Assembly (NCBI GenBank): GCA_910574285.1
Contig: CAJTAL010000034.1
Location: 1 to 46,379 of the forward strand
DNA: 46,379 bases
Reading direction: 5' to 3'
Source of the DNA: Lachnospiraceae bacterium
Lineage (GTDB): Bacteria; Bacillota; Clostridia; Lachnospirales; Lachnospiraceae
Within the stretch, counting starts at the first letter, position 1. Every line of letters starts with the position of its first letter. The notes below the pieces were generated by a model, which saw only the letters and a list, made by a program, of their open reading frames with translations, was not told where the DNA came from and did not search any database. The translations under genes and the position numbers were made by a program. Positions 24,153 to 33,100 of this stretch are shown here, piece after piece.

Positions 24153-24416
24153 TTATGTATTTCTCGCCTTCGATATTTCCATTGCATCTGTAATCGTGTC
24201 CGATGTAAGAAGCGTATCAAACTGCGCCCACACACGGTTCGACATCATAATTTTGTCCCCTGTTCGGATATCCTTTGGCGGTATGATTGCCAGTCCCAGC
24301 TCATACACGAAATGCGTTTCTGAAAGTTCCTCATCCGGTATCTCCGGAACAAACGGATACAGATTGTCCGTAACCATATATTTTATAGAAAAAATATCTG
24401 TAAGTTCTTCATACAT
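24153..24416 (-). CDS. Hypothetical protein, 87 aa (or C-terminus of a longer product)
   Basis: The product from ATG 24416 begins MYEELTDIFSIKYMVTDN and ends EISKARNT; the ribosome site GGAGAAGG is five bases upstream. The same frame stays open to 24536 (FRATIGLKGKLREVQVARHK) and looks coding there too, overlapping the end of the HNH-like gene. A frameshift joining the two, or an overlapping TTG-start gene, is therefore possible. I recognise no family. AT-rich codon use matches the island. Confidence 0.45.
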   Translation of the reverse strand: MYEELTDIFSIKYMVTDNLYPFVPEIPDEELSETHFVYELGLAIIPPKDIRTGDKIMMSNRVWAQFDTLLTSDTITDAMEISKARNT

Positions 24417-24432
24417 TTTTACCTTCTCCATT

Positions 24433-25254
24433 TTATCCTTGTGTGGTAGCTTCTCCGATTTGTGCCTTGCCACCTGCACTTCCCGTAATTTCCCCTTTAG
24501 TCCGATAGTCGCCCGAAAAGATTGTATTGCATTCAAGTTTCGGAATAATTATTTGCACATCACTCTCATCCCCATAATCCCATTCTGAAAAGGATGTAAT
24601 TTCAACACCCTCCGGCTTATAGTTCTTCGGCTTGTCTATATACAGCGTGAATCCCACCGGATATGTAGAGATTTCAGAAAGAGTTATGATTCCAAAATTT
24701 GTTGACTGAACCATGATTCCATTCATTCTTTCAAGTGTGCCGGCGTGGATATGGACATACAAATGATAACGGTTTCTGTTAAAAGACCTGCTTGTCTTAT
24801 TAAGAAGATAATATTTTAAAGAATCATCACCCATAAGCCCACCATTAATATCACAGAACATAGTCATCACCTGCTTAAAAATCGGTAGCGGTCTTATACT
24901 TTTTATTCTTAGTCCAAGCGATTCATACTTCTGTTCCCCAGTCTGCCGCATCGCTCCCTGAATGGCATGGACAAACCTACTGTAATATGGAACATACCAC
25001 TGACCGGTACATGAATTGCAGTCACTGCATAGATAAAATCCTCCTCTTCCGCGTTGCTGGATTTTTCCCTTCCCATAATTTATTTCCCACGGAAGTTTAT
25101 TTTCTTTCATGGTGTCTTTAATGATGGCATCAAGGCTTACATTCCTCACTGCCCCTTTATTGAACACAGTTTCTGGTGGAACATGTTCAAATGTCAATTC
25201 CTTGTTTTCTCCGCATAATCTACAGACGCCATATGTTTTCTGCTTTCGGCTCAT
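24433..25254 (-). CDS. HNH-like zinc-finger nuclease family protein
   Basis: The 273-residue protein opens with MSRKQKTYGVCRLCGENKELTFEHVPPETVFNK and continues GGFYLCSDCNSCTGQWY. The CxxC, EHVPP and CxxC pattern is that of HNH-like proteins found in defence islands. The rest (residues about 110-250) is beta-rich with no motif I can name. The last 35 residues (KGEITGSAGGKAQIGEATTQG) look like out-of-frame sequence, because another frame there looks more protein-like. The start at 25254 follows GAGAGGTGCAAGGTA. It is transcribed toward the restriction operon but lies before that operon's promoter. Confidence 0.6.
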   Translation of the reverse strand: MSRKQKTYGVCRLCGENKELTFEHVPPETVFNKGAVRNVSLDAIIKDTMKENKLPWEINYGKGKIQQRGRGGFYLCSDCNSCTGQWYVPYYSRFVHAIQGAMRQTGEQKYESLGLRIKSIRPLPIFKQVMTMFCDINGGLMGDDSLKYYLLNKTSRSFNRNRYHLYVHIHAGTLERMNGIMVQSTNFGIITLSEISTYPVGFTLYIDKPKNYKPEGVEITSFSEWDYGDESDVQIIIPKLECNTIFSGDYRTKGEITGSAGGKAQIGEATTQG

Positions 25255-25291
25255 TACCTTGCACCTCTCTATATAATTCCTACACGGCATA

Positions 25292-25471
25292 TCATGAACA
25301 GTTAATGTTTATACCGGATTCCCCATTTACATCTACATCTCTGTTTATCACAAATTTATAGATTGCCGCGATTTCCTCTCTCGGAAGGCTTGGGAAAACA
25401 TTTATAACACCCTTAAAATCAAGTCCGCATCTACACATGGATTCTACGGTGCGTTTATCCTGTTCCTGCAT
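25292..25471 (-). CDS. Small hypothetical protein, 59 aa
   Basis: The product begins MQEQDKRTVESMCRCGLDF and continues VINVFPSLPREEIAAIYKF, with a helical C-terminal part. It follows a good GGAGGTAGTG ribosome site and is 38 bases upstream of the HNH-like gene. It may be a small partner of it. No family recognised. Confidence 0.5.
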   Translation of the reverse strand: MQEQDKRTVESMCRCGLDFKGVINVFPSLPREEIAAIYKFVINRDVDVNGESGININCS

Positions 25472-25546
25472 CACTACCTCCATAACCAATCATCTGTTAT
25501 TAAATCTATCTTATCACAAAATTCCCCTATTAAATTATAGCATCCA

Positions 25547-26239
25547 CTATTTATTCAATATGTACATTAGCTGACTTGCCAACACAATTTGCTCTATAGC
25601 CTCCCGCCTTGTACATGAAAGATTTGCATGTGCAGAAGGATTTCTATACGCAGCAAAAATACCCTCAAATAAAGATTGTATTCCTCTTCGGTAATCTCTC
25701 CCGCTAACTGTAGATAAATCCACAAAATGATATGCTCCATTTTCCGTAAGCAGCGCACCTACAATGTCACCTATTTTAGCCGGCACTGAAACACCTGGCT
25801 TCAACTGTTGAAACAGTTCCCTCAATCTGCTCTCTACCTCTTTTACTGCTTTTTCTGCTGCCGAATCATAATACCCATCACTAAAGAGACTCTGAGAAGT
25901 CATAGCAATACGAGGATGAATCTCTCGCCAGACAGACATATCTACAGGTTCTTTTATGATATGATGAATGATAACAAACAACTCACCAAATGCTGCACTA
26001 TTTAACGCAACTGATCCATATGCAGAATTTCTAAATAAATTTTTAGAAATGTTGTTTAGTTCTGTCGCATAAAAAGGATATTCATTCACAATTCCATCTG
26101 CTATCGTACTAATTTGATAATAAATATTATTTGCTGATACTGTATCTGTTGTTACAGCTCCTACAGTCGCCAAGCCCATATTCGCATTTTCAATCCAGTT
26201 TTGCAAACTCCTAAGTTCTTTTTCATAAGTAGTATTCAT
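25547..26239 (-). CDS. TIGR02391 (Ymh)-like protein
   Basis: The 230-residue product has the TIGR02391 hallmarks in its C-terminal half: SLFSDGYYDSAAEKAVKEVESRLREL, SLFEGIFAAYRNPSAHA and REAIEQIVLASQLMYIL. The RNPxAH motif is clear. Members are frequent in defence islands and beside restriction genes, and the HEPN-like RNPxAH pattern suggests ribonuclease or nucleic-acid-binding relatives, but the function is not settled. The ATG at 26239 follows TAGGGGGTTGCGT. Confidence 0.7.
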   Translation of the reverse strand: MNTTYEKELRSLQNWIENANMGLATVGAVTTDTVSANNIYYQISTIADGIVNEYPFYATELNNISKNLFRNSAYGSVALNSAAFGELFVIIHHIIKEPVDMSVWREIHPRIAMTSQSLFSDGYYDSAAEKAVKEVESRLRELFQQLKPGVSVPAKIGDIVGALLTENGAYHFVDLSTVSGRDYRRGIQSLFEGIFAAYRNPSAHANLSCTRREAIEQIVLASQLMYILNK

Positions 26240-26343
26240 ACGCAACCCCCTAATTTTTAATGTTTCTACCAAAATACTTTCTATTTCTTTCCGCTTCTTA
26301 AATTCGCATTTTACTAAACACATTCAAATACATAAACACTTGT

Positions 26344-27012
26344 CTATTGAAACGGAAGATCATCTGGAATATCAATAAATCCATCTGACCGTGTCTGTAC
26401 AACCTTTAATCTTTTATTTGCAATATCATCAATTAATGAAGCAATGGCTTCATCTGATAGTGACTTTGGCTCATTTTGTTCATAAATGGTCTTTACAGAA
26501 TCTGTCCATTGCATCAGCAAGTATTTATCATAAATTGCCATTGCCTGTTTCAACCAAATATCATAAATATTCTGACTTCCACCACTATATCTGAAACGAT
26601 TGTCTAAAAAATATGCAAGTACTTTATCTCTTACATAAATCGTGCTTGGATCTGGTTCGCTATTATAGCCATTGTTATCATAGCCAACATCTATGGAACC
26701 CTTTTGATATAGAATGTCCAATACTGCCATTGTATCAGCATATGTTACAGTTTCTGCTGTCAAATTGTGGGATTGAACCTTCGAACCAATTTCTTTTTCA
26801 TCTGATAACCCCAATAGCCAGTCAACCGAAACATGATACGTTTTGGCCAGTTCTGTTAATGTAGCGGCAGACGGTGGTGTCATGCCCTTCAGCATTTTGC
26901 TGATATTGCTCTGAGTAGTATGTATTTTTTGAGCGAAAACCTCTTGTGAATCGTTCCCTTTCAACTCTTTGATGCGATCTAGAGTTATATTTGTTTCTGT
27001 TTTATTACTCAT
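26344..27012 (-). CDS. Cro/CI-family transcriptional regulator
   Basis: The 222-residue protein has an HTH_3 domain at residues 8-70 (LDRIKELKGNDSQEVFAQKIHTTQSNISKMLKG), ending SVDWLLGLSDE. A helical C-terminal region (FRYSGGSQNIYDIWLKQAMAIYDKYLL) has no peptidase motif. It is probably a repressor of a mobile element or of the island. The ATG at 27012 follows AGGAGATATGCA. A promoter with an inverted repeat over its -10 box lies upstream, which would fit autoregulation. Confidence 0.8.
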   Translation of the reverse strand: MSNKTETNITLDRIKELKGNDSQEVFAQKIHTTQSNISKMLKGMTPPSAATLTELAKTYHVSVDWLLGLSDEKEIGSKVQSHNLTAETVTYADTMAVLDILYQKGSIDVGYDNNGYNSEPDPSTIYVRDKVLAYFLDNRFRYSGGSQNIYDIWLKQAMAIYDKYLLMQWTDSVKTIYEQNEPKSLSDEAIASLIDDIANKRLKVVQTRSDGFIDIPDDLPFQ

Positions 27013-27063
27013 TGCATATCTCCTATTCAAATTTTACTTTTACTATTCCAAATTTCATAAAAA

Positions 27064-27093
27064 TATTCTATCATGAATAGTCCCCAATGTACA
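27064..27093 (-). promoter_or_regulatory. Promoter and operator of the Cro/CI-type gene
   Basis: On the minus strand TGTACA (27093-27088) and TAGAAT (27070-27065) are 17 bases apart. The inverted repeat TATTC-N6-GAATA (27064-27079) covers the -10 box, which suits repression by the gene's own product. Its assignment to that protein is inferred. Confidence 0.5.
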
Positions 27094-27219
27094 GTCCATT
27101 TTTCTAAATATAATTGGAATAAAAGATATATAAATTTGTCGTTGGATTATGTATAAGCACATCATGTAAAATTTTAATATAGAAAACATGTCCTGGAGTA
27201 TGACAATAAACTGCACCAC

Positions 27220-27333
27220 CTCATCGGCTGCCCCGCCTGATCAGCATGTTCCAAGAGACAGCCGATGAGAAAACGGAATATTGAGTCTGCCGGTTTTTGG
27301 AACGCTGGCCTAACCAGAAGGAGGATTCCGTTT
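27220..27333. promoter_or_regulatory. Two inverted repeats in the leader of the 27411 gene
   Basis: CTCATCGGCTG (27220-27230) pairs perfectly with CAGCCGATGAG (27259-27269), and AAACGGAAT (27271-27279) with ATTCCGTTT (27325-27333). They lie back to back in a 230-base gene-free leader upstream of the plus-strand gene. They could form consecutive hairpins in its mRNA, or be recombination or protein sites in the scar region. Confidence 0.4.
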
Positions 27334-27410
27334 GGAATGGTTAAATGCGCCATAAATTTGATGATATGCAGATTTTCCTCCTACCATAACCCATCAACGG
27401 AGGAATACAC

Positions 27411-27641
27411 ATGGCTCAAAAGATTATTGCTAGCACTAATGCAACTATTAACCCAGATCGTCGTCCTTTGATATATTATCCCATTGACAACGATGATTGC
27501 GAATCTGTCAGCTTTTATGAAAATAACGGTTGTGTCATCAGAACAATCACCCTTAACGGAAAACCGCATCTTTTTGCCCTTGTTCCGGCCGAAACACAAA
27601 AGCAAGCAGACCGTATCAACAGAGAATTCGGCATTCTTTAA
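27411..27641 (+). CDS. Small conserved ICE-associated protein of unknown function
   Basis: The 76-residue product begins MAQKIIASTNATINPDRRPL and continues YYPIDNDDCESVSFYENNGCVIRTITLNGKPHLFALVPAET, a compact beta-rich fold. Similar short proteins accompany Lachnospiraceae conjugative elements in my memory, without a function. The ATG follows CAACGGAGGAATACAC. It is one of few plus-strand genes and stands alone. The following 27642-28077 contains only repeats and hairpins. Confidence 0.6.
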   Translation: MAQKIIASTNATINPDRRPLIYYPIDNDDCESVSFYENNGCVIRTITLNGKPHLFALVPAETQKQADRINREFGIL

Positions 27642-27817
27642 GAATAGGAAAACATAGTGATTTTCTAAAAATGGATAGTAAAAAATTGTATGACCAACGC
27701 ATGACACTTCGCCACCACAGATAAAAAATTTTGCTCAAAGAGTATTGCTGACCACCTATAGGTCATGTTCATTTGTCATTTTAAGAAAGAATTAGTAAAA
27801 ATCCTATCAGTAAAATT

Positions 27818-27843
27818 TGCACCCAAACTCATGCTTGGGTGCA
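27818..27843. other. Perfect 9-bp hairpin
   Basis: TGCACCCAA (27818-27826) and TTGGGTGCA (27835-27843) are perfectly complementary around an 8-base loop. Only TTGTAT follows, so termination would be weak. It could close the transcript of the small gene upstream. Confidence 0.4.
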
Positions 27844-27913
27844 TTGTATCAAATTGTGGTACGCAAGCCAGTAAGACCGTGTTCCGACAAATATCTTCAC
27901 ATTTTTTACAGAG

Positions 27914-28029
27914 TGACCACCATGTTCAAATTGGACAGGCAGGGCGGTCAAAATGACACGGGGGCGGTCGCTCCATTTGACCACTGTGTTCAAACGCCTT
28001 TGAGGGGCGGTCACTTTTGACCGCCCCTC
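27914..28029. repeat. 64-bp imperfect direct repeats ending in a perfect 12-bp hairpin
   Basis: TGACCAC-NN-TGTTCAAA occurs at 27914 and again at 27978, and GGGCGGTC occurs three times between about 27942 and 28012. The last copy is part of GAGGGGCGGTCA / TGACCGCCCCTC (28002-28013 and 28018-28029), a perfect hairpin with a 4-base loop. There is no coding frame. Such composite repeats are typical of recombination, transfer or replication-control sites; which one is not determinable here. Confidence 0.5.
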
Positions 28030-28077
28030 CACCGACTGGCCCAGATTCCCATGCTGTCCTGATGCAGCCCCAAAAGC

Positions 28078-28124
28078 AAACAAGGGATTCCGACAACACC
28101 CAATGTGCCGGAACCCCTTGTTTT
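28078..28124 (-). terminator. Probable bidirectional terminator
   Basis: CAAGGGATTCCG (28081-28092) and CGGAACCCCTTG (28109-28120) pair with one mismatch and are flanked by AAA on the left and TTTT on the right. It lies just past the truncated recombinase gene. Confidence 0.6.
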
Positions 28125-28174
28125 CAGCGGTTTTCCCGATATTCTGTTCATTCCCTTTGTATCAAATAAGCGGT

Positions 28175-28360
<186 letters not shown>

Positions 28361-29017
28361 TTAAGGCTGGAATATTCTCTGTCCTTGGGAGAGTAACACG
28401 TTCGGATCAGTGACACAATAGCTGACATTCGGCGTCATCTGCATGAGCTGCGGCTTCACATAGAACCGTGTCTTGCCGCTTCCACTTCCTCCGATAATGA
28501 TTACATTTTTATTCCTGGCATACTTTGGCTGTTTCGGCCTGCTGTTCATGGTAAGGCGTTCCGTCTGCGTCAGGAGAATATTATTCTCAAATACCGGGTC
28601 TATGTATGGGGCAATATCTTTCGGCGTTCCCCACCTTGCAGATCCATACTCCACTCCCTGCCGGTATTTCTTCGCATTTTTGCCTTTCAGATATACCATG
28701 AGCTTCACAGCCACAGCCCCGGCCACTCCGGCCAGCAGATCACCCCCATGAATACTCGGAATCGGATTTTCAAACGCCAGTTTGAAATTTAAGAACAGCG
28801 CCATCGACTTTTCTATCATGGAATCCCCTACACAATGGCGGTACAGCCACGCTAATTTATCCACCAGATAAAACACAATCACATAGGGGATATTCAGCAT
28901 TGCCAGACGCTTCACATCTACGGGAGGCATTTTCTCCCAGATCATGCTTTTTAATTTTCCAGACAACGGCACGGATTTTTTCTCTGCTGCAGGTTTCTTT
29001 TTCTGTCTCCCACTCAA
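28361..29017 (-). pseudogene. VirD4/TraG-type coupling protein, truncated after Walker A
   Basis: The 218-residue frame has the N-terminal membrane part of a type IV coupling protein (RLAMLNIPYVIVFYLVDKLAW, GGDLLAGVAGAVAVKLMVYL), then VEYGSARWGTPKDIAPYIDP and Walker A IIGGSGSGKTRFYVKPQL. After YCVTDP the usual KGT... continuation is replaced by NVLLSQGQRIFQP and a stop. The ATPase core, Walker B and C-terminal all-alpha region are lost, so DNA could not be pumped for transfer. The TTG start at 29017 overlaps the pcfB stop. The break near 28400 meets the 5' flank of the recombinase remnant, suggesting insertion followed by deletion. Confidence 0.85.
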
Positions 29018-29544
29018 TGCTCCGGCCCCCGTTCCTTCTGTTTCGTCTTTTCCCGCTCCCTGTGCTTTGCAACCCGCTCCTTCGCCAGTTCCAGCTTCCT
29101 GCGGACGGATGGTTTCTTCCTTTTATTCAGCGACTTCCCGGTATATTCCTTAAATGCCGCCGTCATGACATCCACATCCTTTGCCTTGAAAAATACAAAA
29201 TAACGGGGCGGGGAGATAGATGTGTCTTTTTTCAAGCTGAAATCAATGCTGTATTTCCGGGCACATTTCTCAAAGGATTTGATATTGCCGTCTGTCACTT
29301 CAATATTGGAAAGCTGGCATCCCTGATTCATCAGCTTCTCCATGCTCTGTTTCCCGTGGCTTTTAGCAGCTCCTTTCTCCGCTTTCTGCACTGCCTGTTT
29401 CTCCATTTTTTTCTGCTTCCCGTTCCGCTTCTCCTGTTCCATCTTTGCCAGCGCTTTCAGCATGGCGGCTTTCAGAATCCTTGCGGAGATCTTGCCGCCA
29501 TTGACGCACAGCGATACGGTTTTCTCATTTACCTCGTCCTGCAA
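29014..29544 (-). CDS. PcfB-like (DUF3801) conjugation protein
   Basis: The 176-residue protein matches PcfB/DUF3801 by KTVSLCVNGGKISARILKAAMLKAL near the N-terminus and LSNIEVTDGNIKSFEKCARKYSIDFSLKKD and YFVFFKAKDVDVMTAAFKEY in the middle, with a basic tail. PcfB works with the coupling protein and relaxase in conjugative elements. The start is TTG 29544 after GGAGGGGGAACGAC. It overlaps both neighbours. Its partner, the coupling protein, is broken, so it is probably a leftover. Confidence 0.85.
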   Translation of the reverse strand: MQDEVNEKTVSLCVNGGKISARILKAAMLKALAKMEQEKRNGKQKKMEKQAVQKAEKGAAKSHGKQSMEKLMNQGCQLSNIEVTDGNIKSFEKCARKYSIDFSLKKDTSISPPRYFVFFKAKDVDVMTAAFKEYTGKSLNKRKKPSVRRKLELAKERVAKHREREKTKQKERGPEH

Positions 29545-29878
29545 GTCGTTCCCCCTCCTTTCCTGCGGATTGTTTTTTCTCCCCCATCTCCCGTAAAATT
29601 TTTTTCAGACAGTAACCGATGCATGGGGAATACCTGCCGTATGGACATCCTTGACAGCCGCCACCGCCATTTCCGCTAAATTCCTGCGGCAGAGGATTTT
29701 CGGAAACATCCACTGATGCCGGACTCTCCTTCGGGAGAAGGTAATAACATTCCTCCTGGTTGCAGCCTTTCCGCTTTCCTTTCCAGAAATAGCAGTGTTT
29801 ACAGTCACCCGGCCTGTCCGCCGCATATCTCCTGTTATCCCTCGCCCGGTTCCGGCTGTCTGCCCTTCCTGCCTGCAT
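29525..29878 (-). CDS. Cysteine-rich conjugation-region protein
   Basis: The 117-residue protein has cysteine pairs in two clusters, CKHCYFWKGKRKGCNQEECYY and CQGCPYGRYSPCIGYCLKKIL, likely to bind metal. Proteins of this shape lie between the large surface protein and pcfB in Lachnospiraceae conjugative elements. The function is unknown. The ATG at 29878 follows GAGAGGGGAATGGG and overlaps the small membrane protein gene in another frame; its end overlaps pcfB. Confidence 0.65.
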   Translation of the reverse strand: MQAGRADSRNRARDNRRYAADRPGDCKHCYFWKGKRKGCNQEECYYLLPKESPASVDVSENPLPQEFSGNGGGGCQGCPYGRYSPCIGYCLKKILREMGEKKQSAGKEGERLAGRGK

Positions 29879-29996
29879 CCCATTCCCCTCTCTGCCTCAT
29901 TTCCTCCATCCGCTGGTCCTCCTGCGCCCCTGCCCGGATGCACGAGTACAGCGTGACCGCCACAAATACACCTGCGGCGGCAATGATTCCTTTCAT
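29835..29996 (-). CDS. Small membrane protein, DUF3789-like (53 aa)
   Basis: The product is MKGIIAAAGVFVAVTLYSCI then RAGAQEDQRMEEMRQRGEWD and a basic end. One N-terminal membrane segment is followed by the charged ...DRRMEEM pattern typical of DUF3789-type proteins of conjugative elements. The ATG at 29996 follows AAGGGGTGAAGCAG. The gene overlaps the cysteine-rich protein gene by 44 bases in another frame. Confidence 0.6.
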   Translation of the reverse strand: MKGIIAAAGVFVAVTLYSCIRAGAQEDQRMEEMRQRGEWDAGRKGRQPEPGEG

Positions 29997-30014
29997 TCTG
30001 CTTCACCCCTTTCC

Positions 30015-30091
30015 ATATGGGGAACTGCCATACATCAATTTCTGAGTGGATACATTCCCATTTAAAACCTGTAATGGACAGTTCCCCATAT
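30015..30091. repeat. 13-bp perfect inverted repeat
   Basis: ATATGGGGAACTG (30015-30027) and CAGTTCCCCATAT (30079-30091) are perfect inverted repeats 51 bases apart in the gene-free stretch between the surface-protein gene and the small membrane protein gene. The block could be a protein site or a long-loop hairpin in the mRNA leader of the conjugation genes. Confidence 0.5.
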
Positions 30092-30099
30092 ACAAGCAT

Positions 30100-30131
30100 A
30101 AAAAAACGCTTACAGATTCTTTCTGCAAACG
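30100..30131 (-). terminator. Terminator after the surface-protein gene
   Basis: On the minus strand CGTTTGCAGA and TCTGTAAGCG pair over ten positions (with two G-T pairs) around AAGAA, followed by a run of seven T residues. It lies about 70 bases past the end of the surface-protein gene. An outer AACGCT/AGCGTT pair reaches to about 30175. Confidence 0.7.
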
Positions 30132-30197
30132 CCCATATGTCTTATTAAATTATTATTGTGTTGCAATGAGCGTTTTCTTGGATTTCTCCAAACGCTG

Positions 30198-33100
30198 TCA
30201 GTCCTCCTTCCTTTTTCTGCAGAATATAATCACAGAGCTTGCTATCCCGCAGACTGCAATCCCGGCCAAGGCAAGCCATAACCAGAACGGCCTGTCATCC
30301 CCTGTTTTCGGAGTCTCAGCAGACGGCGTTTTCGGTTTCGGTGTTTCCTTCGGCTGATCCGGTTCGCCCGGCTCCGCTTCATCCTTCATCGAAACCTTCT
30401 GGATCTCCCCGGTATCCTTAACTTCAAACTTCACATCTTCTGCCACAAGATAGCCGTCCGGCGCACTTTCCTCATGCAGTGTGTATTCCCCGATTGGCAG
30501 CATTTCCATATAATGCGGCTTATTCCCGGAAGTCCAGCTTTCTACTTCTTTCCCGTCTTTATCCAGAATGGAAAGTTTTGCCCCTGGCAGTTCCTTCCCG
30601 GCTATGTCTGTCTTGGAAATCTCCACCTTTGTCACATCATCCTTCATATCCACCTTCTGCACTTCTCCTGTATTCTCCACAACAAACTCAATGCTCTCCG
30701 CAGTCACATAGCCCTCTGCAGGCTGTGTCTCTGTCATGGTATATTTTTTACCAACTACTAATTCTTTGATGATATGCGGCTCCTTGCCGGAAACCCACTC
30801 ATCCACAAGATTGCCGTCCTCATCCGTTACCTTAAGCTTTGCGCCCTCTACCTCTTTTCCATCTGTAAGGGATGTTTTGGTAAACTCAAATACCGTAGGA
30901 ACATTTTCAAAGGCAAATTCATAGGAAATGCTTTCTTGCTCCGCATCTTCATAGGTGAAGTCAAATTCCTTTGTTTCACCTTCGCTGGTAAATCCCGGAG
31001 CGGGGGCCGTTTCTTTCACATAATAAGGGAACCCAATCGGGAGGGCAGCCGCAAATGACAGCTTCCCATCTTCGTCCGTGGCTTTTTCCTCAATCACCGT
31101 ATCCGCCTCCATGATCACTTCGCCATCTTTATTGGTGATGTCCTCTTTCGCACAAAGGGCGAATACCGTCCCTTCCACTGCACGGTCAGAATCTTTCTCC
31201 GTCTTTATTACATTGACTTCTGCTTTCTGGCGGTTATTCTGCCAGTCCGTAGAGAACGTGACAACCGATGTGTCCTGATCACGGTAAGTCAGGTCAATCT
31301 CCCGGATTTCCCCGTCAAGGACATAACCCTCTGCTGTTTCTTTCTCCTTCACATAATATTTCCCAAGAGGGAGATTGTCCAGTTTTGCAATCCCGCTATC
31401 GTCCGTGGTGATGGCAGCTATCAGCTCATCCTTTTTATAATAATCCTCACTCTCCCCATCTGCCGCTTTTATATCCTCCAGGGCATACACTTCAAAGACA
31501 ACATCTTTCAGTGAGCCGGTGACATACTCAAACAGATGCGTGATCCAGCCGCCAATGCTGTCCAGCAACGATACATTTTCTAAAAACTCCCCTTCTTTGT
31601 TGATCAGGAGCGTACCTGTCGGCACATCGTCCTTCATCTCCACTTTTTGGATTTCAGCCGTATCTTCCACGGTAAACGTGATTTCTTCTGCCTTTAAATA
31701 CCCATAAGGCGCTAATTCCTCCCGGAGCGTATAAGTTTCTCCGACGGTCAGCCGCTTAATGATATGTTCCTCTCCTTTGACGGATTTCCATGTATCTACG
31801 ATATTCCCGTCTTTATCAAGGACAGTCAATGCTGCCCCTTCCAGTTCCACGCCTGTTGCAAGGTCTGTCTTTTTAATGGAAACGGTTGTCGGTTCATTTT
31901 TAAATTCAGACACATATTCTGCAACTTCTACATCCTGCCCCTGGTATGCTGCAGATACTTCAATGGTTTCATCGGAAGATACATAGCCTGCAGGAGCCTG
32001 TTCCTCCCGGATGTAATATTCCCCGAAAGGCAGATCCAGGTCAAAGACTGCCCTGCCATCTTCCCCTGTCATGGCTTCACCAAGCAGCATATCCGCTTTA
32101 ACAATCACTTCCCCATGTGCTAAAATATCAGCCTTCGCATACAGCCCAAAAACTGCGCCCGCTACCACAGCGCCATTCTCTGCATCTTTCTTCACCACTG
32201 CAATCTCCACCTTCTGGCGGTCATTTTCAAAGGTGGCTGTCTGTTCGATGATTGGCGTATTCTGGTCTGCGTAAGCAAAAGTAATCGTCTGCGCCTCTCC
32301 ATTCAGCACAAACCCTTCCGGGGCTTTTGTTTCCTCTGCCCGGTATGTTCCAAGCGGAAGGTTTTCAATCGACGCTTTCCCGTCTTTATCCGTCACCAGC
32401 GTATCCACCAATGCGCCGGAAGCATATTCAAGAATCCGGTTCCCGTTTTCATCCTTCTGGAAATCAGCGGTGTAAATATCCTCTGCCGCATAAACTTTGA
32501 ACTCTGCACCCTCTAATGTTTCCACCTCATACCGGAAATCCTTATCATCGTATCGGTTCAGCACTTCACCCTTCTTCACGATATGCAGCCCACCCTTTAC
32601 CGGATGGTTTTCATAGACAACATCAATGATAACGTCCCCCGACACATCGTCCATTTGGTACAGCGTATCGGAATCCACAGACACTTCATAATAATTCTCA
32701 TTCAGCGTATAGCCAAACGGGGCATTGACTTCTTCTATCCGATAATGACCGATTTTCAGGTTCTGCGGCAAAATCAGATAACCTTCGCTGTCCGTGAAAT
32801 AGGATTTATGTATTACCACGGTCGGGTAAGTCGTCACCTGCTCCACATATTTCTCGTTGTCCAGGTCATATACCTTGAACTCTGTGTTTTTCGCAAGCAC
32901 AGCCTTCTTCGTTTCAACATCCTGCTTCACAATTCTCAGCTTCGCTTCAAATTCATCGTCCAGAAGCACCCGCCATACCTGCGGAGTGTCCGGCTTATGC
33001 TCCGTGATACGCACAAGGAAATCCCTAACCGGCGTATAATTATGCGGTGTGGTTGTCTCCCTCACAATGTACGTCCCAAACGGGAGCGGGATGCTGCAGG

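Noticed and set aside
29605-30099. Minus-strand frame of 164 codons in the conjugation region
   Set aside because: It overlaps two better-supported small genes in other frames and reads as Arg/Gly-rich nonsense.
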